From contig NZ_JAFKON010000001.1 in NCBI RefSeq assembly GCF_022803015.1, forward strand, positions 930,001 through 994,000: a DNA stretch of 64,000 bases, given 5' to 3'. This document shows, piece by piece, positions 8,589-17,484 of this stretch. Every line of letters starts with the position of its first letter. Positions within the stretch are counted from its first letter, which is position 1. The notes under the pieces were generated by a model. The model was not told the origin of the DNA and made no database searches. It worked only from the letters and a program-made list of their open reading frames with translations. The DNA is from Arthrobacter humicola (lineage in GTDB: Bacteria; Actinomycetota; Actinomycetes; Actinomycetales; Micrococcaceae). A program made the position numbers and the translations under genes.

Positions 8589-10509
8589 CTGCCAGGAGCA
8601 TGTCCACCTGACGGCTGGAGAGGCTGTGCCGCACAGGGTAGACCTCGCCGCGGGTCCGGTTCTCCACGAGGATCTCCTTGCCTGTGAGCAGGGCGTCGTG
8701 TATCCCTGTCAGCGCGAGCACATCGTCCTGTTCGATGCGGTCATGATCGGCCGCATTTGTGAACTCGACTGCAAGGACGCCGAAATTGGCCAGGTTCTGC
8801 CAGTGGATCCGCGCGAACGAGACGGCCACCACTGCGCGCAGCCCGAGGAAGCGCGGGGTGATAGCCGCGTGTTCCCGAGAGGATCCCTGGCCGTAGTTCG
8901 TGCCGCCGACCAGGATGTGCCCAGTGGAGTCGCGGGTACGGGCGGCGCGGGCGGCATAGGAGGGGTCGAGCTGGTCGAAGGTGAATTCGGCGAGTTTGGG
9001 GATGTTGCTGCGGTAGGGCAGAACGCGGGCTCCGGCTGGCAGAATCTCGTCCGTCGAGACATCGTTGCCCACCACCAAGGCCACTGGTGCCTCGATGCGG
9101 TCGGCGAGTGGGCCGAAGACCGGAAGCGAGGAGATGTTTTCGCCCTTGACCAGTGCTACTTTGCCGGCGTCTTCCGGCGCCAACGGCTCCTCGAGCATTG
9201 CCACGTTCACGCTCGACACCGCGGGAAGTTCGATCTCGGGGTACTCAAGGTCGAAAAGCTCCGTCAGGTCCCGCGGGTCGGTGATAATTCCCGTGAGCGC
9301 AGCAGCCGCGGCCGTCTCCGGTGAGCACAGGTAGACCGAGTCCTCCTTCGTGCCCGAACGGCCGGGAAAGTTGCGGGGCATTGTGCGCAGGCTGTTGCTT
9401 CCGTTCGCGGGGGCCTGTCCCATCCCGATGCAGCCCATGCATCCGGTCTGGTGCAGCCGGGCTCCGGCGCGTATCAGATCAAACGTGGCCCCCATCCTGG
9501 TGAGGTCCTGGAGGATCTGCCGGGAACTAGGGTTGACGTCGAAGGACAGTCCCGGGTGGCACTGCCGTCCCTTCGTGATGGCGGCGACAATGGCGAAGTC
9601 GCGCAGGCCCGGGTTCGCTGAGGACCCAATCACGACCTGCGCCACCGGCCTGCCAGTGACCTCCCGCACCGGAACGACGTTGCCGGGCGAGCTGGGCAGG
9701 GCGATGAGCGGCTCGATCGTGGCCAGGTCGATCTCGTCGGTCACGTCGTAGATGGCCCCGGAATCGGCGAGGAGTTCGGTGAAATCGTCCTCGCGCTGTT
9801 CGGTGCGCAGGAAGGCCCGGACCTGGTCGTCGGCCGGGAAGACCGTGCTCGTCGCACCGAGTTCGGCGCCCATATTGGCAATCACGTGCCGGTCCATCGC
9901 GCTCAGCGTGGCGAGGCCGGGACCGTAGTACTCGATGATCCGGTCCTTGCCGCCCTTCACGCCGTGCCGGCGAAGCATTTCAAGAATGACGTCCTTGGCA
10001 CTGGTCCACGGTGGCAGCTTGCCGGTAAGCCGCACGCCCCAGATCTCCGGCATCTTCAGGTAGAGCGGCTCGCCCGCGATGGCCAGGGCTACCTCGGTGC
10101 CGCCGACCCCGATTGCCAGCATCCCCAGCGACCCAGCGGCCGGGGTGTGACTGTCGGAACCGACCATGGTCGTGCCCGGACGGCCAAACCGCTGCATGTG
10201 GGTCGGATGGGACACGCCGTTTCCGGCCTTCGAGAACCACAGACCAAACCGGCGGCAGGCCGAGCGGAGAAAATCATGGTCCTCAGCGTTCCTGCTGTCG
10301 GCCTGCAACAAGTTGTGGTCCACGTACTGCACGGACACTTCAGTTTGTGCCCGGTCGAGCCCGATGGCCTCCAGTTCAAGCATGACCAGCGTCCCGGTCG
10401 CGTCCTGGGTGAGGGTCTGATCGATATGCAGGCCAATCTCACGGCCGGGAATCATCTCCCCGGCCACGAGATGGGATGCGATGAGCTTTTGGGCCACGTT
10501 GTAGGCCAC
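8545..10509 (-). CDS. Aconitate hydratase (AcnA-like, short form)
   Basis: 654 residues, matching the shorter aconitase/isopropylmalate-dehydratase-superfamily form of about 650 residues rather than the ~900-residue AcnA. The [4Fe-4S] ligand motif TGCMGCIG is at about residues 356-363, with further family motifs GSDSHTPAAGSLGMLAIGVGG (about 118) and the swivel-domain signature NYGQGSSREHAA near residue 540. It should interconvert citrate and isocitrate, or a related hydroxy-acid pair; homoaconitate or methylcitrate derivatives cannot be excluded from sequence alone. It is followed by the overlapping DUF3616 gene. Confidence 0.85.
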   Translation of the reverse strand: MAYNVAQKLIASHLVAGEMIPGREIGLHIDQTLTQDATGTLVMLELEAIGLDRAQTEVSVQYVDHNLLQADSRNAEDHDFLRSACRRFGLWFSKAGNGVSHPTHMQRFGRPGTTMVGSDSHTPAAGSLGMLAIGVGGTEVALAIAGEPLYLKMPEIWGVRLTGKLPPWTSAKDVILEMLRRHGVKGGKDRIIEYYGPGLATLSAMDRHVIANMGAELGATSTVFPADDQVRAFLRTEQREDDFTELLADSGAIYDVTDEIDLATIEPLIALPSSPGNVVPVREVTGRPVAQVVIGSSANPGLRDFAIVAAITKGRQCHPGLSFDVNPSSRQILQDLTRMGATFDLIRAGARLHQTGCMGCIGMGQAPANGSNSLRTMPRNFPGRSGTKEDSVYLCSPETAAAAALTGIITDPRDLTELFDLEYPEIELPAVSSVNVAMLEEPLAPEDAGKVALVKGENISSLPVFGPLADRIEAPVALVVGNDVSTDEILPAGARVLPYRSNIPKLAEFTFDQLDPSYAARAARTRDSTGHILVGGTNYGQGSSREHAAITPRFLGLRAVVAVSFARIHWQNLANFGVLAVEFTNAADHDRIEQDDVLALTGIHDALLTGKEILVENRTRGEVYPVRHSLSSRQVDMLLAGGLIPWLRERRARE

Positions 10510-10633
10510 GGTCGGATTCCTTACTCGATGGCGAAGCCAGGTGCCTCCGCCGTCAACGAACCGGGCACCGGGCGCTCCCCTATATCCCCAAATTAGCCCA
10601 CTCCGGGCACCGGGAACAGTGGGGATTTGACGG

Positions 10634-11695
10634 TCATCGTGGCGCCGCCGGCCCCGGGACGCTCCTGGTGTTCAACGAGCTGAGGAAGGCGAGGGCCGCT
10701 GCCAGTCCGGCACTCAGCACGACGGCTCCCAGCCACATCGACACTGGCCATTGAATCGATGCCCCGAGGGCGATCCCAGCCAGTTGCCCGGTCCAGATGA
10801 GTGCCGCCAGCACGGCGGTGACCGCCGGCAACCTGCGCCTCAGCCACGGGCCCGACCGTCGGGCAAGCAGCAGATCCGACGCTGCCGCGATGATCGTGGC
10901 TCCGGCCGCACCGGCGACCGCGGCCGGGCGCAGCCCCGACATGGCCAGCGGCAGCCACGCCACCACGGCGACCAGGATGGTGGCAATACCGAAAGGAGGC
11001 CTCCGGGCTCCGGAGAAGGTGTAGAGGAAGGGCGCGATAATCAGCGCTGTGGTCACCAAATAGCTGGCCAGTCCGAGGGCCGGGGGCAGCTCCGCCTGGG
11101 TGTGCCCGGGGCTCCCGATCGGCGTCTGTAGATACGGGACGGCCGGCGGGGTCCGGACGAACGCCGAGCAGTAAATGAGGAAGAAGGCTCCCAGGCCCGT
11201 CATGAGGGCGAGCGACAACAGTGCAGGCGGCGTCCAGTTGAAGGCCTCTGCGCCGCCGGCGGCCCGTGCACTGCGGATACCGGTGCCGAGGATAAGGAAG
11301 AGGCTGAACCCCAGTAGCAGGTGGGTGGGGCTCACCAGCGCATCGAGGGAGACTTCGATGCCCAGGATCTCGTGCCAGGCCACATCCAGGACACCCGCGA
11401 GGGCGAACAGGACCAGTCCGATAACCGTGCCCCGGTAGCCGGCCGGCACCGACCGGTTCAATGGCCGCCCGGGCTGGCGGTTCCTCCAGATCACGCTTGC
11501 CGTCCACGCGGCGGTGGCCATGAGGCCCGAATAGAGTGCCGCGTGCCAGGGGGTGAAGAAGGTTTCCAGCCCGGGAACGTGCAAGTGGGCCCAGCCGTCC
11601 AGGAACACAGCCAGGAGGAGCCAGATGCCCAGCAGTTGCGTCACAAGGTCGTTGCGCGCCCCGGCCCGAAGAGTCTGCGCTGCCGTGTCAACCAT
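10634..11695 (-). CDS. Multi-pass membrane protein of unknown function
   Basis: 353 residues from the ATG at 11695; AGGAGA lies six to seven bases upstream on the minus strand, favouring this over the GTG at 11701. About eight to nine hydrophobic segments are seen, starting LLGIWLLLAVFLDGWAHLH. Two histidine-bearing helix ends (DGWAHLH and TPWHAALYSG) near the N-terminus and DVAWHEILG, SPTHLLLG further on could coordinate a metal, but I recognise no family. It lies between aconitase and the decayed TetR gene. Confidence 0.65.
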   Translation of the reverse strand: MVDTAAQTLRAGARNDLVTQLLGIWLLLAVFLDGWAHLHVPGLETFFTPWHAALYSGLMATAAWTASVIWRNRQPGRPLNRSVPAGYRGTVIGLVLFALAGVLDVAWHEILGIEVSLDALVSPTHLLLGFSLFLILGTGIRSARAAGGAEAFNWTPPALLSLALMTGLGAFFLIYCSAFVRTPPAVPYLQTPIGSPGHTQAELPPALGLASYLVTTALIIAPFLYTFSGARRPPFGIATILVAVVAWLPLAMSGLRPAAVAGAAGATIIAAASDLLLARRSGPWLRRRLPAVTAVLAALIWTGQLAGIALGASIQWPVSMWLGAVVLSAGLAAALAFLSSLNTRSVPGPAAPR

Positions 11696-11714
11696 CGTCA
11701 CTCTCCTCGCACCC

Positions 11715-11765
11715 GCCGTGCCGTCACCCTCGCCGTGCAGTCACCCTCGCCGTGCCATCCCCGGA
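11715..11765. repeat. 17-bp tandem repeat, about 2.9 copies
   Basis: The unit GCCGTGCMGTCACCCTC occurs at 11715-11731 and 11732-11748, with a third partial copy beginning at 11749. It sits immediately upstream of the membrane-protein gene start on one side and the TetR remnant on the other, exactly where the missing half of the TetR gene would be expected. Slippage or end-joining during loss of that half would leave this kind of scar. Confidence 0.75.
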
Positions 11766-11823
11766 AGCCGGGACGCCCACACGTGGCCCGCGTCGAATGG
11801 TTAAAGCTTGGACCTCCCGGTGT

Positions 11824-12031
11824 CCGACCGCCAGTGCTGCATTTGGTGGAGCGGGGCATCTCCCGAGGAGACCTGAGCCCGGACGTCGACGCCGAGATGC
11901 TCACCGACCTCCTGCTGGGGCCGATCTACTACCGGTTCTTCCTGAGCGGCTCGCCGCTGGATGAAGGCTTTGGGGTCCGGCTGGTCAGCACGCTGTTTTC
12001 GCGCCGACCCGCCCACGGGGGCACGCCGTAG
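11824..12031 (+). pseudogene. TetR-family regulator remnant (C-terminal ligand-binding part only)
   Basis: The frame ending at 12031 encodes about 69 residues that look like the last helices of a TetR regulator: an ERGISRGDLSPDVDAEMLTD stretch, then LLLGPIYYRFFLSGSPLD, then VRLVSTLF. Full-length TetR proteins are about 190-210 residues and begin with a helix-turn-helix; no such domain is present upstream, where the sequence is a short tandem repeat. The remnant has no convincing start codon or ribosome site. I read it as a truncated, non-functional gene. Confidence 0.7.
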
Positions 12032-12105
12032 AAGCGAAGACGGCGCGGAACCCCGTGCCGACGTCGATCCCCGGACTCCTATTCGAAGACGGTGGTCAGC
12101 GTCCC

Positions 12106-12873
12106 TTACATGGGCGCGGGCATATAGAGCCCGGGCAGCAGCTCCGGGTGCGCCGGGACGAAGAGCGCGAAAACGATCAGCGAGACACCAGTTATCCGGC
12201 TGAAGGCGGGCCCGTATTTCCATGTCTTCTCCAGGAAGATAACTACCGTGAGCACGGCCATCCACGCCAGGTTCATCACGCCCACGGCAATCAGCACCAG
12301 CATGAGCCCCCAACAGCAGCCGACGCAGTACACGCCGTGATACATGCCGACGCGGACGTCCCGCAAGCGGCCCTTGTACCCGGATACGTGCAGCAGGAAG
12401 GCTATGGGCGACCGGCAGTGCCTGAGGCAGAAGTCCTTCAGCGGGGTCAGCTGGTAGGCTCCGGCCGCCACGAGGACGCCGGCACCCACCCAGGGTGCGA
12501 TGTCCGCCGCGTTCTCAGCCAGTAGCTCAGACAGGGCCGCGGCCGCGTAGGCCACGACGCCGAATCCGATCCATGTCAGAAGGTAGCCGCCTACCAGGGC
12601 CGTTGTCCGGATGGCCCTGACCCGGCTGCTGCGCACGGCGCGGATGGATCTGAGATACATCGAAGTCAGGGGCGCCAGCGCCGGCAACATCATGGCTGCC
12701 ATCATTAGCGTCCACACCGCCAGGAAACCCCAGAGCCTCAATCCCATCGTTCCCGGGCCTGTGGACATGTCGGAAAGGCCTAGGAAAGTCAGGTACCAGG
12801 CCAGTGCGGCGCACCCGATCAGCGCCAACTCTCCGGCATGGTGGCCGGCTGTCAGGCGGCTGCTGCCCGGCAC
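12106..12873 (-). CDS. DUF2182 predicted metal-binding integral membrane protein
   Basis: 255 residues with a GTG start at 12873 that directly abuts the stop of the upstream DUF1326 gene, so the two are one operon. About six membrane helices are seen. Motifs typical of DUF2182 include W-T-L-M-M-A-A-M-M-L-P (about residues 54-64), the central QLTPLKDFCLRHCRSP (about 141-156) and GVYCVGCCWGLMLVL (about 180-194), which concentrate cysteine, histidine and methionine and are suited to binding a soft metal. DUF1326 and DUF2182 genes are commonly neighbours; the shared function is not known. Confidence 0.85.
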   Translation of the reverse strand: MPGSSRLTAGHHAGELALIGCAALAWYLTFLGLSDMSTGPGTMGLRLWGFLAVWTLMMAAMMLPALAPLTSMYLRSIRAVRSSRVRAIRTTALVGGYLLTWIGFGVVAYAAAALSELLAENAADIAPWVGAGVLVAAGAYQLTPLKDFCLRHCRSPIAFLLHVSGYKGRLRDVRVGMYHGVYCVGCCWGLMLVLIAVGVMNLAWMAVLTVVIFLEKTWKYGPAFSRITGVSLIVFALFVPAHPELLPGLYMPAPM

Positions 12874-13479
12874 CTAAGCGGACCAGGCGAAGGGGGCCGA
12901 GAAGGAGTTCTTCCCGGCGTTATCCCAGGTCATCCCGAACACGTCGACGCGGGCGGTGCTGGATGTGCCGGCTGCCAGAGTGTCGGCCGGGAATCCGACC
13001 CCACTAAGTTTCACTCCCCGCCCTGTGGAATCAAATGGATTCATGAAGTCCTCGACCACCATGTCAACGGCACTGCCTATACGCACCTGGTGGATACGCC
13101 CGTCGTCGGCGTAGGCCATTTCCTGGGACTCCATGCCCGCCATTTCACCGATCAAGGGAGCGAGGCCCTCCATCGGTCCGCCGAGCTGGCCGCCGAAGAC
13201 TGCACCGAGCGCTTCGGCCTGCTCGGCGGAGGCGGCGGCGTCCATCAGGAGACCGACCTTCCAGCCCCCCTCACTCATCAGGGCCGGGGTATCGGCCACG
13301 ACGCAGACTGTCAGACCGCCGACGTCGACACCGTTGACTTCGCCGGTTTCCACGTGGAAGGCCAAGGCCACGTTGCAGCGGTCATTGTCCGCCGGTGCCG
13401 TCTGTCCTGTCGCCGTACACGGGCAGACCATGTCGCAGTTGCAGTTCTCAAAATAGGTACCTTCGACATGCCACGGCAT
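12874..13479 (-). CDS. DUF1326 domain-containing protein
   Basis: 201 residues. The N-terminus MPWHVEGTYFENCNCDMVCPC is diagnostic of the DUF1326 family: four cysteines in C-x-C and C-x-C spacing close to the start, likely a metal or redox site. The remainder is a beta-rich soluble domain. It is the first gene of an operon with the DUF2182 membrane protein, whose GTG start follows the TAG stop with no gap. The ATG at 13479 has AAAGGAG about seven bases upstream on the minus strand. Confidence 0.87.
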   Translation of the reverse strand: MPWHVEGTYFENCNCDMVCPCTATGQTAPADNDRCNVALAFHVETGEVNGVDVGGLTVCVVADTPALMSEGGWKVGLLMDAAASAEQAEALGAVFGGQLGGPMEGLAPLIGEMAGMESQEMAYADDGRIHQVRIGSAVDMVVEDFMNPFDSTGRGVKLSGVGFPADTLAAGTSSTARVDVFGMTWDNAGKNSFSAPFAWSA

Positions 13480-13652
13480 TTAGGGCTCCTTTCGAAGAGG
13501 CCCCCCCAAAACAAATCCTCCTCGCGGCCCTGAGCAGTGTCAACGCCATGCGGACACCCACGCAAAGGGCCCTCCCGGCCGGCCCCGCGCTTCGAATAAA
13601 GGGGCGCGGGTCGTCCTGCCGGAACGGTCGCCAAGGCGACTTTTCCGTTTGC

Positions 13653-13675
13653 AGCAGCGGTGCAACACCGCTGCT
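13653..13675 (-). terminator. Perfect 10-bp hairpin at the end of the 13674-13877 gene
   Basis: AGCAGCGGTG at 13653-13662 pairs with CACCGCTGCT at 13666-13675 across a three-base loop. It overlaps the stop codon of the minus-strand gene. There is no run of T after it on the minus strand, so it is either a GC-type terminator or an mRNA 3' stabiliser. Confidence 0.55.
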
Positions 13676-13877
13676 AGCTGGCCGGCGTCACGACGTCCTC
13701 CAGCATTGACCTGTCGAAGAATCGGACCTCACCCGTTGCCTGGAAGAACACCGGGACAACCGAGGTGCTCGGGTCCTTCGAGGTTTCGTAGATCTCAGGC
13801 GCGCCCCCGTGTTTGCGCGCGATGGTTCCAACCAGGTCAGTGCCGCGAACCCGGACGGTTCGATATTTGTAGCTCAT
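13674..13877 (-). CDS. Small hypothetical protein
   Basis: 67 residues from ATG 13877 (MSYKYRTVRVRGTDLVGTIAR), with GAAGGGG a few bases upstream. It is basic at the N-terminus and acidic near the end, with alternating hydrophobic residues suggesting a small beta barrel. No family is recognised. Its leader carries a tandem duplication of 16 bases that doubles the purine-rich ribosome-binding stretch. Confidence 0.6.
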   Translation of the reverse strand: MSYKYRTVRVRGTDLVGTIARKHGGAPEIYETSKDPSTSVVPVFFQATGEVRFFDRSMLEDVVTPAS

Positions 13878-13880
13878 GTG

Positions 13881-13912
13881 GACCCCTTCGTCTGCCGACC
13901 CCTTCGTCTGCC
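13881..13912 (-). repeat. Tandem 16-bp duplication over a ribosome-binding site
   Basis: GACCCCTTCGTCTGCC occurs twice head to tail at 13881-13896 and 13897-13912. On the minus strand each copy carries GAAGGGG, so the small gene at 13674-13877 has two potential Shine-Dalgarno elements in series, the nearer one at usable distance from its ATG. Confidence 0.9.
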
Positions 13913-14112
13913 AAGCCAAACCCTACTCCTGAAGGGCGCAGTCGTGAGCGGATCCGGGCGTCGCTGGGCTTCCTTGGCGCGGGTCCCTACCCAATGTCGG
14001 CCTCATCACACCTCACGGCATAGGATCGAAACTGTGGAACTAACCGAGAGGACGCTACAGGCGGCCTTGTGGCGGGTAAGCAAGCCGCAGAAACTACTTG
14101 AGAGTATGGATC

Positions 14113-14922
14113 ATGGCTTCCAAAAATGACCCCGAGTCCGACGCCGATGCGGAGTCGGGCCAGCACGGTGGTGTCCAGTCAGTGGACCGGGCGCTTATGG
14201 TCCTGGAGATCCTGGCGCGGGACGGCCACGCGGGCGTGAGCGAAATCGCCGACGAGATGGGCATCCACAAGTCCACAGTCTCCCGGCTGCTGGGTTCGCT
14301 GGTGAGCCGGGAAATGGTCCACCAGAACAGCGAGCGCGGAAAGTACCAGCTGGGCTTCGGCATCCTGAGGCTGGCAAGCTCCATCCCCGGGCGGCTCAGC
14401 CTGGTCCGCGAGGCCCGGCCCGTACTCGAAAGCCTGGCAGAGGAGTTCAAGGAGACGGTGAACCTGGCCGTCCTGCGCTCCAACTACGCCGTCAACGTGG
14501 ACCAGGCCATGGGCCCGTCGACCTTGGCCACCTACGACTGGGTGGGCAGCCTGACGCCGCTCCACGCGACCTCCAGTGGAAAGGTGCTGCTCGCTGCACT
14601 GTCCGCGGACGAGCGGGACCGTGTCCTGAAGGAGACCGGGCTTCCGGCCCGGACGCCGCGGACCATCACCAACAGGAACAAGCTCGAAAGCCAGCTGATC
14701 GACGTCGCCCGTGACGGCTACGGAGTGGTCCGGGAGGAGTTCGAAATTGGGCTCAACTCGATGTCCGTGCCGGTGTACAACCATGTGGGAGCCGTGATCG
14801 GCGCGGTAAGTATTTCCGGGCCGGCCTTCCGTTTTGATCCGGAGACGGCGCCGGGACTCCTCGATGCGCTGAAACAGGCGGGGCTGCAGATCAGCGCGAA
14901 GATGGGCTACACCGGGCGTTAA
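14113..14922 (+). CDS. IclR-family transcriptional regulator
   Basis: 269 residues from ATG 14113 (MASKNDPESDADAESGQHGG). The winged helix-turn-helix spans about residues 27-85 (VDRALMVLEILARDG ... HKSTVSRLLGSLVSREMV), followed by the IclR effector-binding domain ending GAVSISGPAFRFDPE. It is the only regulator gene in the betaine and one-carbon region and is the natural candidate to bind the paired operators at 17485 and 17612. The ribosome site ahead of the ATG is weak. It converges on the Rieske oxygenase gene across a perfect hairpin. Confidence 0.9.
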   Translation: MASKNDPESDADAESGQHGGVQSVDRALMVLEILARDGHAGVSEIADEMGIHKSTVSRLLGSLVSREMVHQNSERGKYQLGFGILRLASSIPGRLSLVREARPVLESLAEEFKETVNLAVLRSNYAVNVDQAMGPSTLATYDWVGSLTPLHATSSGKVLLAALSADERDRVLKETGLPARTPRTITNRNKLESQLIDVARDGYGVVREEFEIGLNSMSVPVYNHVGAVIGAVSISGPAFRFDPETAPGLLDALKQAGLQISAKMGYTGR

Positions 14923-14930
14923 ACTCCACG

Positions 14931-14968
14931 CTGGTGGTTGGGCTTGCTGGAGCAAGCCCAACCACCAG
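14931..14968. terminator. Bidirectional terminator hairpin between iclR and the Rieske oxygenase
   Basis: CTGGTGGTTGGGCTTGCT at 14931-14948 is the exact reverse complement of 14951-14968, with two bases between. This 18-bp perfect stem lies nine bases after the IclR stop and 22 bases before the end of the convergent oxygenase gene, so it can end transcription from both sides. Confidence 0.85.
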
Positions 14969-14990
14969 CTGAGGTCCGGCCGGGTTCGGC

Positions 14991-16127
14991 TCAGGAACCG
15001 GCCACGATGTCCCCTACCTTCTCCTGCACCCAGTCATGGAAGGCGCCGATGTGGTGCTCGCTCGGCACCAGCACGCCGCCCTTGGCATAGACCTTCGATC
15101 CCATGGCCGGCTGGCACCGCTCGCAGGCGTCGAAGTCCTGCTGGTTGACGCGGTGGAACAGCTCCACGGACGCGCTGACGTCCTTGCCGCTCTCCACGAC
15201 GCTGGGCACGTAGAGCCAGTCGCACTCCACGATCGTGTGGTCCGCGGCCATGGGGAACATGCGGTGGATGATCACGTGGTCCGGGACCAGGTTCACGAAC
15301 ACTGTGGGCTTGATGGTGATGGCGTAGTACCGGCGGTCCTGGTCCTCCCCCACCCCCGGAATCAGGTCCAGCCCTTCCGAGCCGTCGATGGTGAAACCCT
15401 TGACGTCCTCGCCGAACTCGGCGCCATGGCCCACGAAGTACTGCGCAGCCAGGCCGTCAGCGAATTCCGGCAGCACCTCGGTGAGTTCGGGGTGGATCGT
15501 GGCGCAGTGGTAGCACTCCATGAAGTTCTCGATGATGAGCTTCCAGTTCGCCTTCACGTCATAGCGGATCCGGCGGCCCAGGCTGAGGTTGGCCACGTCG
15601 TAGCCTTCGATCGCCTTGAGGTCGCCGAGCCGTTCCTCGATGGCACCCATCACTTCCTCTTCGAATGACGGCGGCTCGTCAGCCAGGCACACCCAGACGT
15701 AGCCCAGGTATTCGCGGATATGGACCTTCACCAGGCCGTACTCGTCCCGGTCGATGTCCGGCATCTTGGTCAGGTTGGGGGCCGCGATGAGTTTGCCTTC
15801 GAAGTCATAGGTCCAGGCGTGGTAAGGGCATTGGAACGAGCGGGCGGCTTCGCCCTGCTCTTCCATGCACAGCTTGACGCCCCGGTGCCGGCAGATGTTG
15901 TAGAAGGCACGGATTCCGCCCTTGCGGGTCCGGCTGATCAGCACGCTCTCCCGCCCCACCTGGACTGTCCTCCAGGCACCCGCCTTGTCCAGGTCCGCGG
16001 ACCGGACGGCGCAGAACCACATCTGCTCGAAGATCCGCTCCTGCTCCGCCCGGAATACGGCTTCATCCACGTAGGTGTAACCGGGCAGGGTGGGGATCAG
16101 ACTCGGAGCGCTTACCTCAACAGACAA
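14991..16127 (-). CDS. Rieske non-heme iron oxygenase, alpha subunit (probable glycine betaine monooxygenase)
   Basis: 378 residues. The Rieske [2Fe-2S] ligands are C79, H81, C100 and H103 (CRHRG ... CPYHAW). The mononuclear iron site is E-C-Y-H-C-A-T-I-H-P-E-L, with H207 and H212, plus a late aspartate. This is the aromatic-ring-hydroxylating dioxygenase alpha-subunit architecture shared by GbcA-type enzymes that demethylate glycine betaine to dimethylglycine plus formaldehyde. The family alone does not prove that substrate; the neighbours (BCCT transporter, dimethylglycine oxidase, PurU, formaldehyde dehydrogenase) make it the best reading. Carnitine or proline betaine are alternatives. AGGAGG precedes the ATG. 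The reductase gene lies 84 bases upstream on the same strand, so the two are probably one transcript. Confidence 0.8.
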   Translation of the reverse strand: MSVEVSAPSLIPTLPGYTYVDEAVFRAEQERIFEQMWFCAVRSADLDKAGAWRTVQVGRESVLISRTRKGGIRAFYNICRHRGVKLCMEEQGEAARSFQCPYHAWTYDFEGKLIAAPNLTKMPDIDRDEYGLVKVHIREYLGYVWVCLADEPPSFEEEVMGAIEERLGDLKAIEGYDVANLSLGRRIRYDVKANWKLIIENFMECYHCATIHPELTEVLPEFADGLAAQYFVGHGAEFGEDVKGFTIDGSEGLDLIPGVGEDQDRRYYAITIKPTVFVNLVPDHVIIHRMFPMAADHTIVECDWLYVPSVVESGKDVSASVELFHRVNQQDFDACERCQPAMGSKVYAKGGVLVPSEHHIGAFHDWVQEKVGDIVAGS

Positions 16128-16211
16128 TTTGTCCTCCTAACGAACAAAACGAACAACGAAAGCTGGAACTTGTTGGGACGGGATTCTTGGGTCAGGTTTC
16201 AGGCACGGTTG

Positions 16212-17456
16212 TCAGGACACGGCGGCAGCCCCCACCAGGGCCACCAGCGCGGAGGCGTCCGCACAGGCAGCCTGCCCGCTGGGCGAGCCCAGTGGCCGGG
16301 CCGGTGCAGCGAGCAGGCGCCGCCACTTCGTGAACAGCCGCGGCTGGTTCATCCCGAGGACCGCCACCGGAACATCCCCCCGGTAGTACACGGCAAGACA
16401 GCTATGCGTCAGGACGTCGCCGGCTTCGATCTCCACCCGGTCATAGCCGGCGCAGTGGCCGGCGAACTGCAACTTGACGCCGTACTGGTCGGACCAGAAA
16501 TAGTGAGGCTTTGCCGGCTTCGGCGGGGCATCAGAGTCCAGCAGCGCCTCAACGGCCAGGGCCGCACGCTCCAGGGCGCCGGTCCAGTGCTCCACCCGGC
16601 GGTGTGTGCCGGCTGCATGGTCGAACCAGGAGGCGCAGTCGCCCACGGCCACGATCCCGGGGACACCGGTGCGGCCCATGGCATCGCACAACACACCGCC
16701 GCGGAGCTCCACGCCGGAGCCCTCCAGCCAGCCGGTGTTCGGCTCGGCTCCAATGCCAACCACCACGACGTCGGCGGCCACATAGCGTCCACCGGCCAGC
16801 CGGAGCCCGGTGACGTTGCCTTCGCCGCTGTAGAAGTCCTCTATGACTGCTGAGGAAATGAGCTCCACGCCGTTGGCGGCATGGAGCCCGGCCACCACGC
16901 CGCCCATCTCCGTACCGAGCTGGGCGGCGAACGGGACGGCCTTGGTGTCGATCATCGTGACTTCCATGCCGCGCGACGCGGCAGCGGAGGCCACCTCGGC
17001 GCCGATGAATCCGGCCCCGATCACAGCCATCCTGCTCCCGGGCACCAGCTCGGGGGCAAGACTCTGTGCGTCCGCCAGGGTGCGCAACGTGAACACATTG
17101 CTCAGCCCCGCCAAGATAGGCAGCTGCCGTGCCTTCGCGCCGGTGGCAATGACAATTCCGTCCGCTGTCACGCTGCGGCCGTCCGTCAGGAGGATGGTTC
17201 GCGAAGAGGCATCCAGGGACGCGGCTCCGGCTCCGAGCAGCCATTCGGCCTGCAGCTCGTCGGCGTCGGACTCCAGGAAAAGGTCCTCCGCTGTGATGGC
17301 GCCGAGCAGGAAGTCCTTGGACAGCGGCGGCCGGTCGTACGGCCGGTGCGGCTCGTCGCCAATAATGACCAGCCGGCCGGTAAAGCCTTGGGCGCGGGCC
17401 GCCCGGGCGGCGGAAAGACCCGCCAGGGAAGCTCCCACAATCGCAAGCGTCTGCAT
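16212..17456 (-). CDS. FAD-dependent NAD(P)H:ferredoxin reductase of the Rieske oxygenase system
   Basis: 414 residues. Two dinucleotide-binding motifs are seen: IVGASLAGLSAA at residues 6-17 for FAD and VIGAGFIGAEVA at about 144-155 for NAD(P)H, plus GIVAVGDCASW near 276 that closes the FAD site. The C-terminal domain is of the oxygenase-coupled reductase type. It would pass electrons from NAD(P)H to the Rieske ferredoxin encoded at 17704, and on to the oxygenase. This makes a three-component system, unlike the pseudomonad GbcB, which is a single flavin/iron-sulfur reductase. Transcribed from the left-pointing promoter at 17485-17536. Confidence 0.85.
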   Translation of the reverse strand: MQTLAIVGASLAGLSAARAARAQGFTGRLVIIGDEPHRPYDRPPLSKDFLLGAITAEDLFLESDADELQAEWLLGAGAASLDASSRTILLTDGRSVTADGIVIATGAKARQLPILAGLSNVFTLRTLADAQSLAPELVPGSRMAVIGAGFIGAEVASAAASRGMEVTMIDTKAVPFAAQLGTEMGGVVAGLHAANGVELISSAVIEDFYSGEGNVTGLRLAGGRYVAADVVVVGIGAEPNTGWLEGSGVELRGGVLCDAMGRTGVPGIVAVGDCASWFDHAAGTHRRVEHWTGALERAALAVEALLDSDAPPKPAKPHYFWSDQYGVKLQFAGHCAGYDRVEIEAGDVLTHSCLAVYYRGDVPVAVLGMNQPRLFTKWRRLLAAPARPLGSPSGQAACADASALVALVGAAAVS

Positions 17457-17484
17457 TTCGACGTCCCTTCAATTGCTTCCTACG

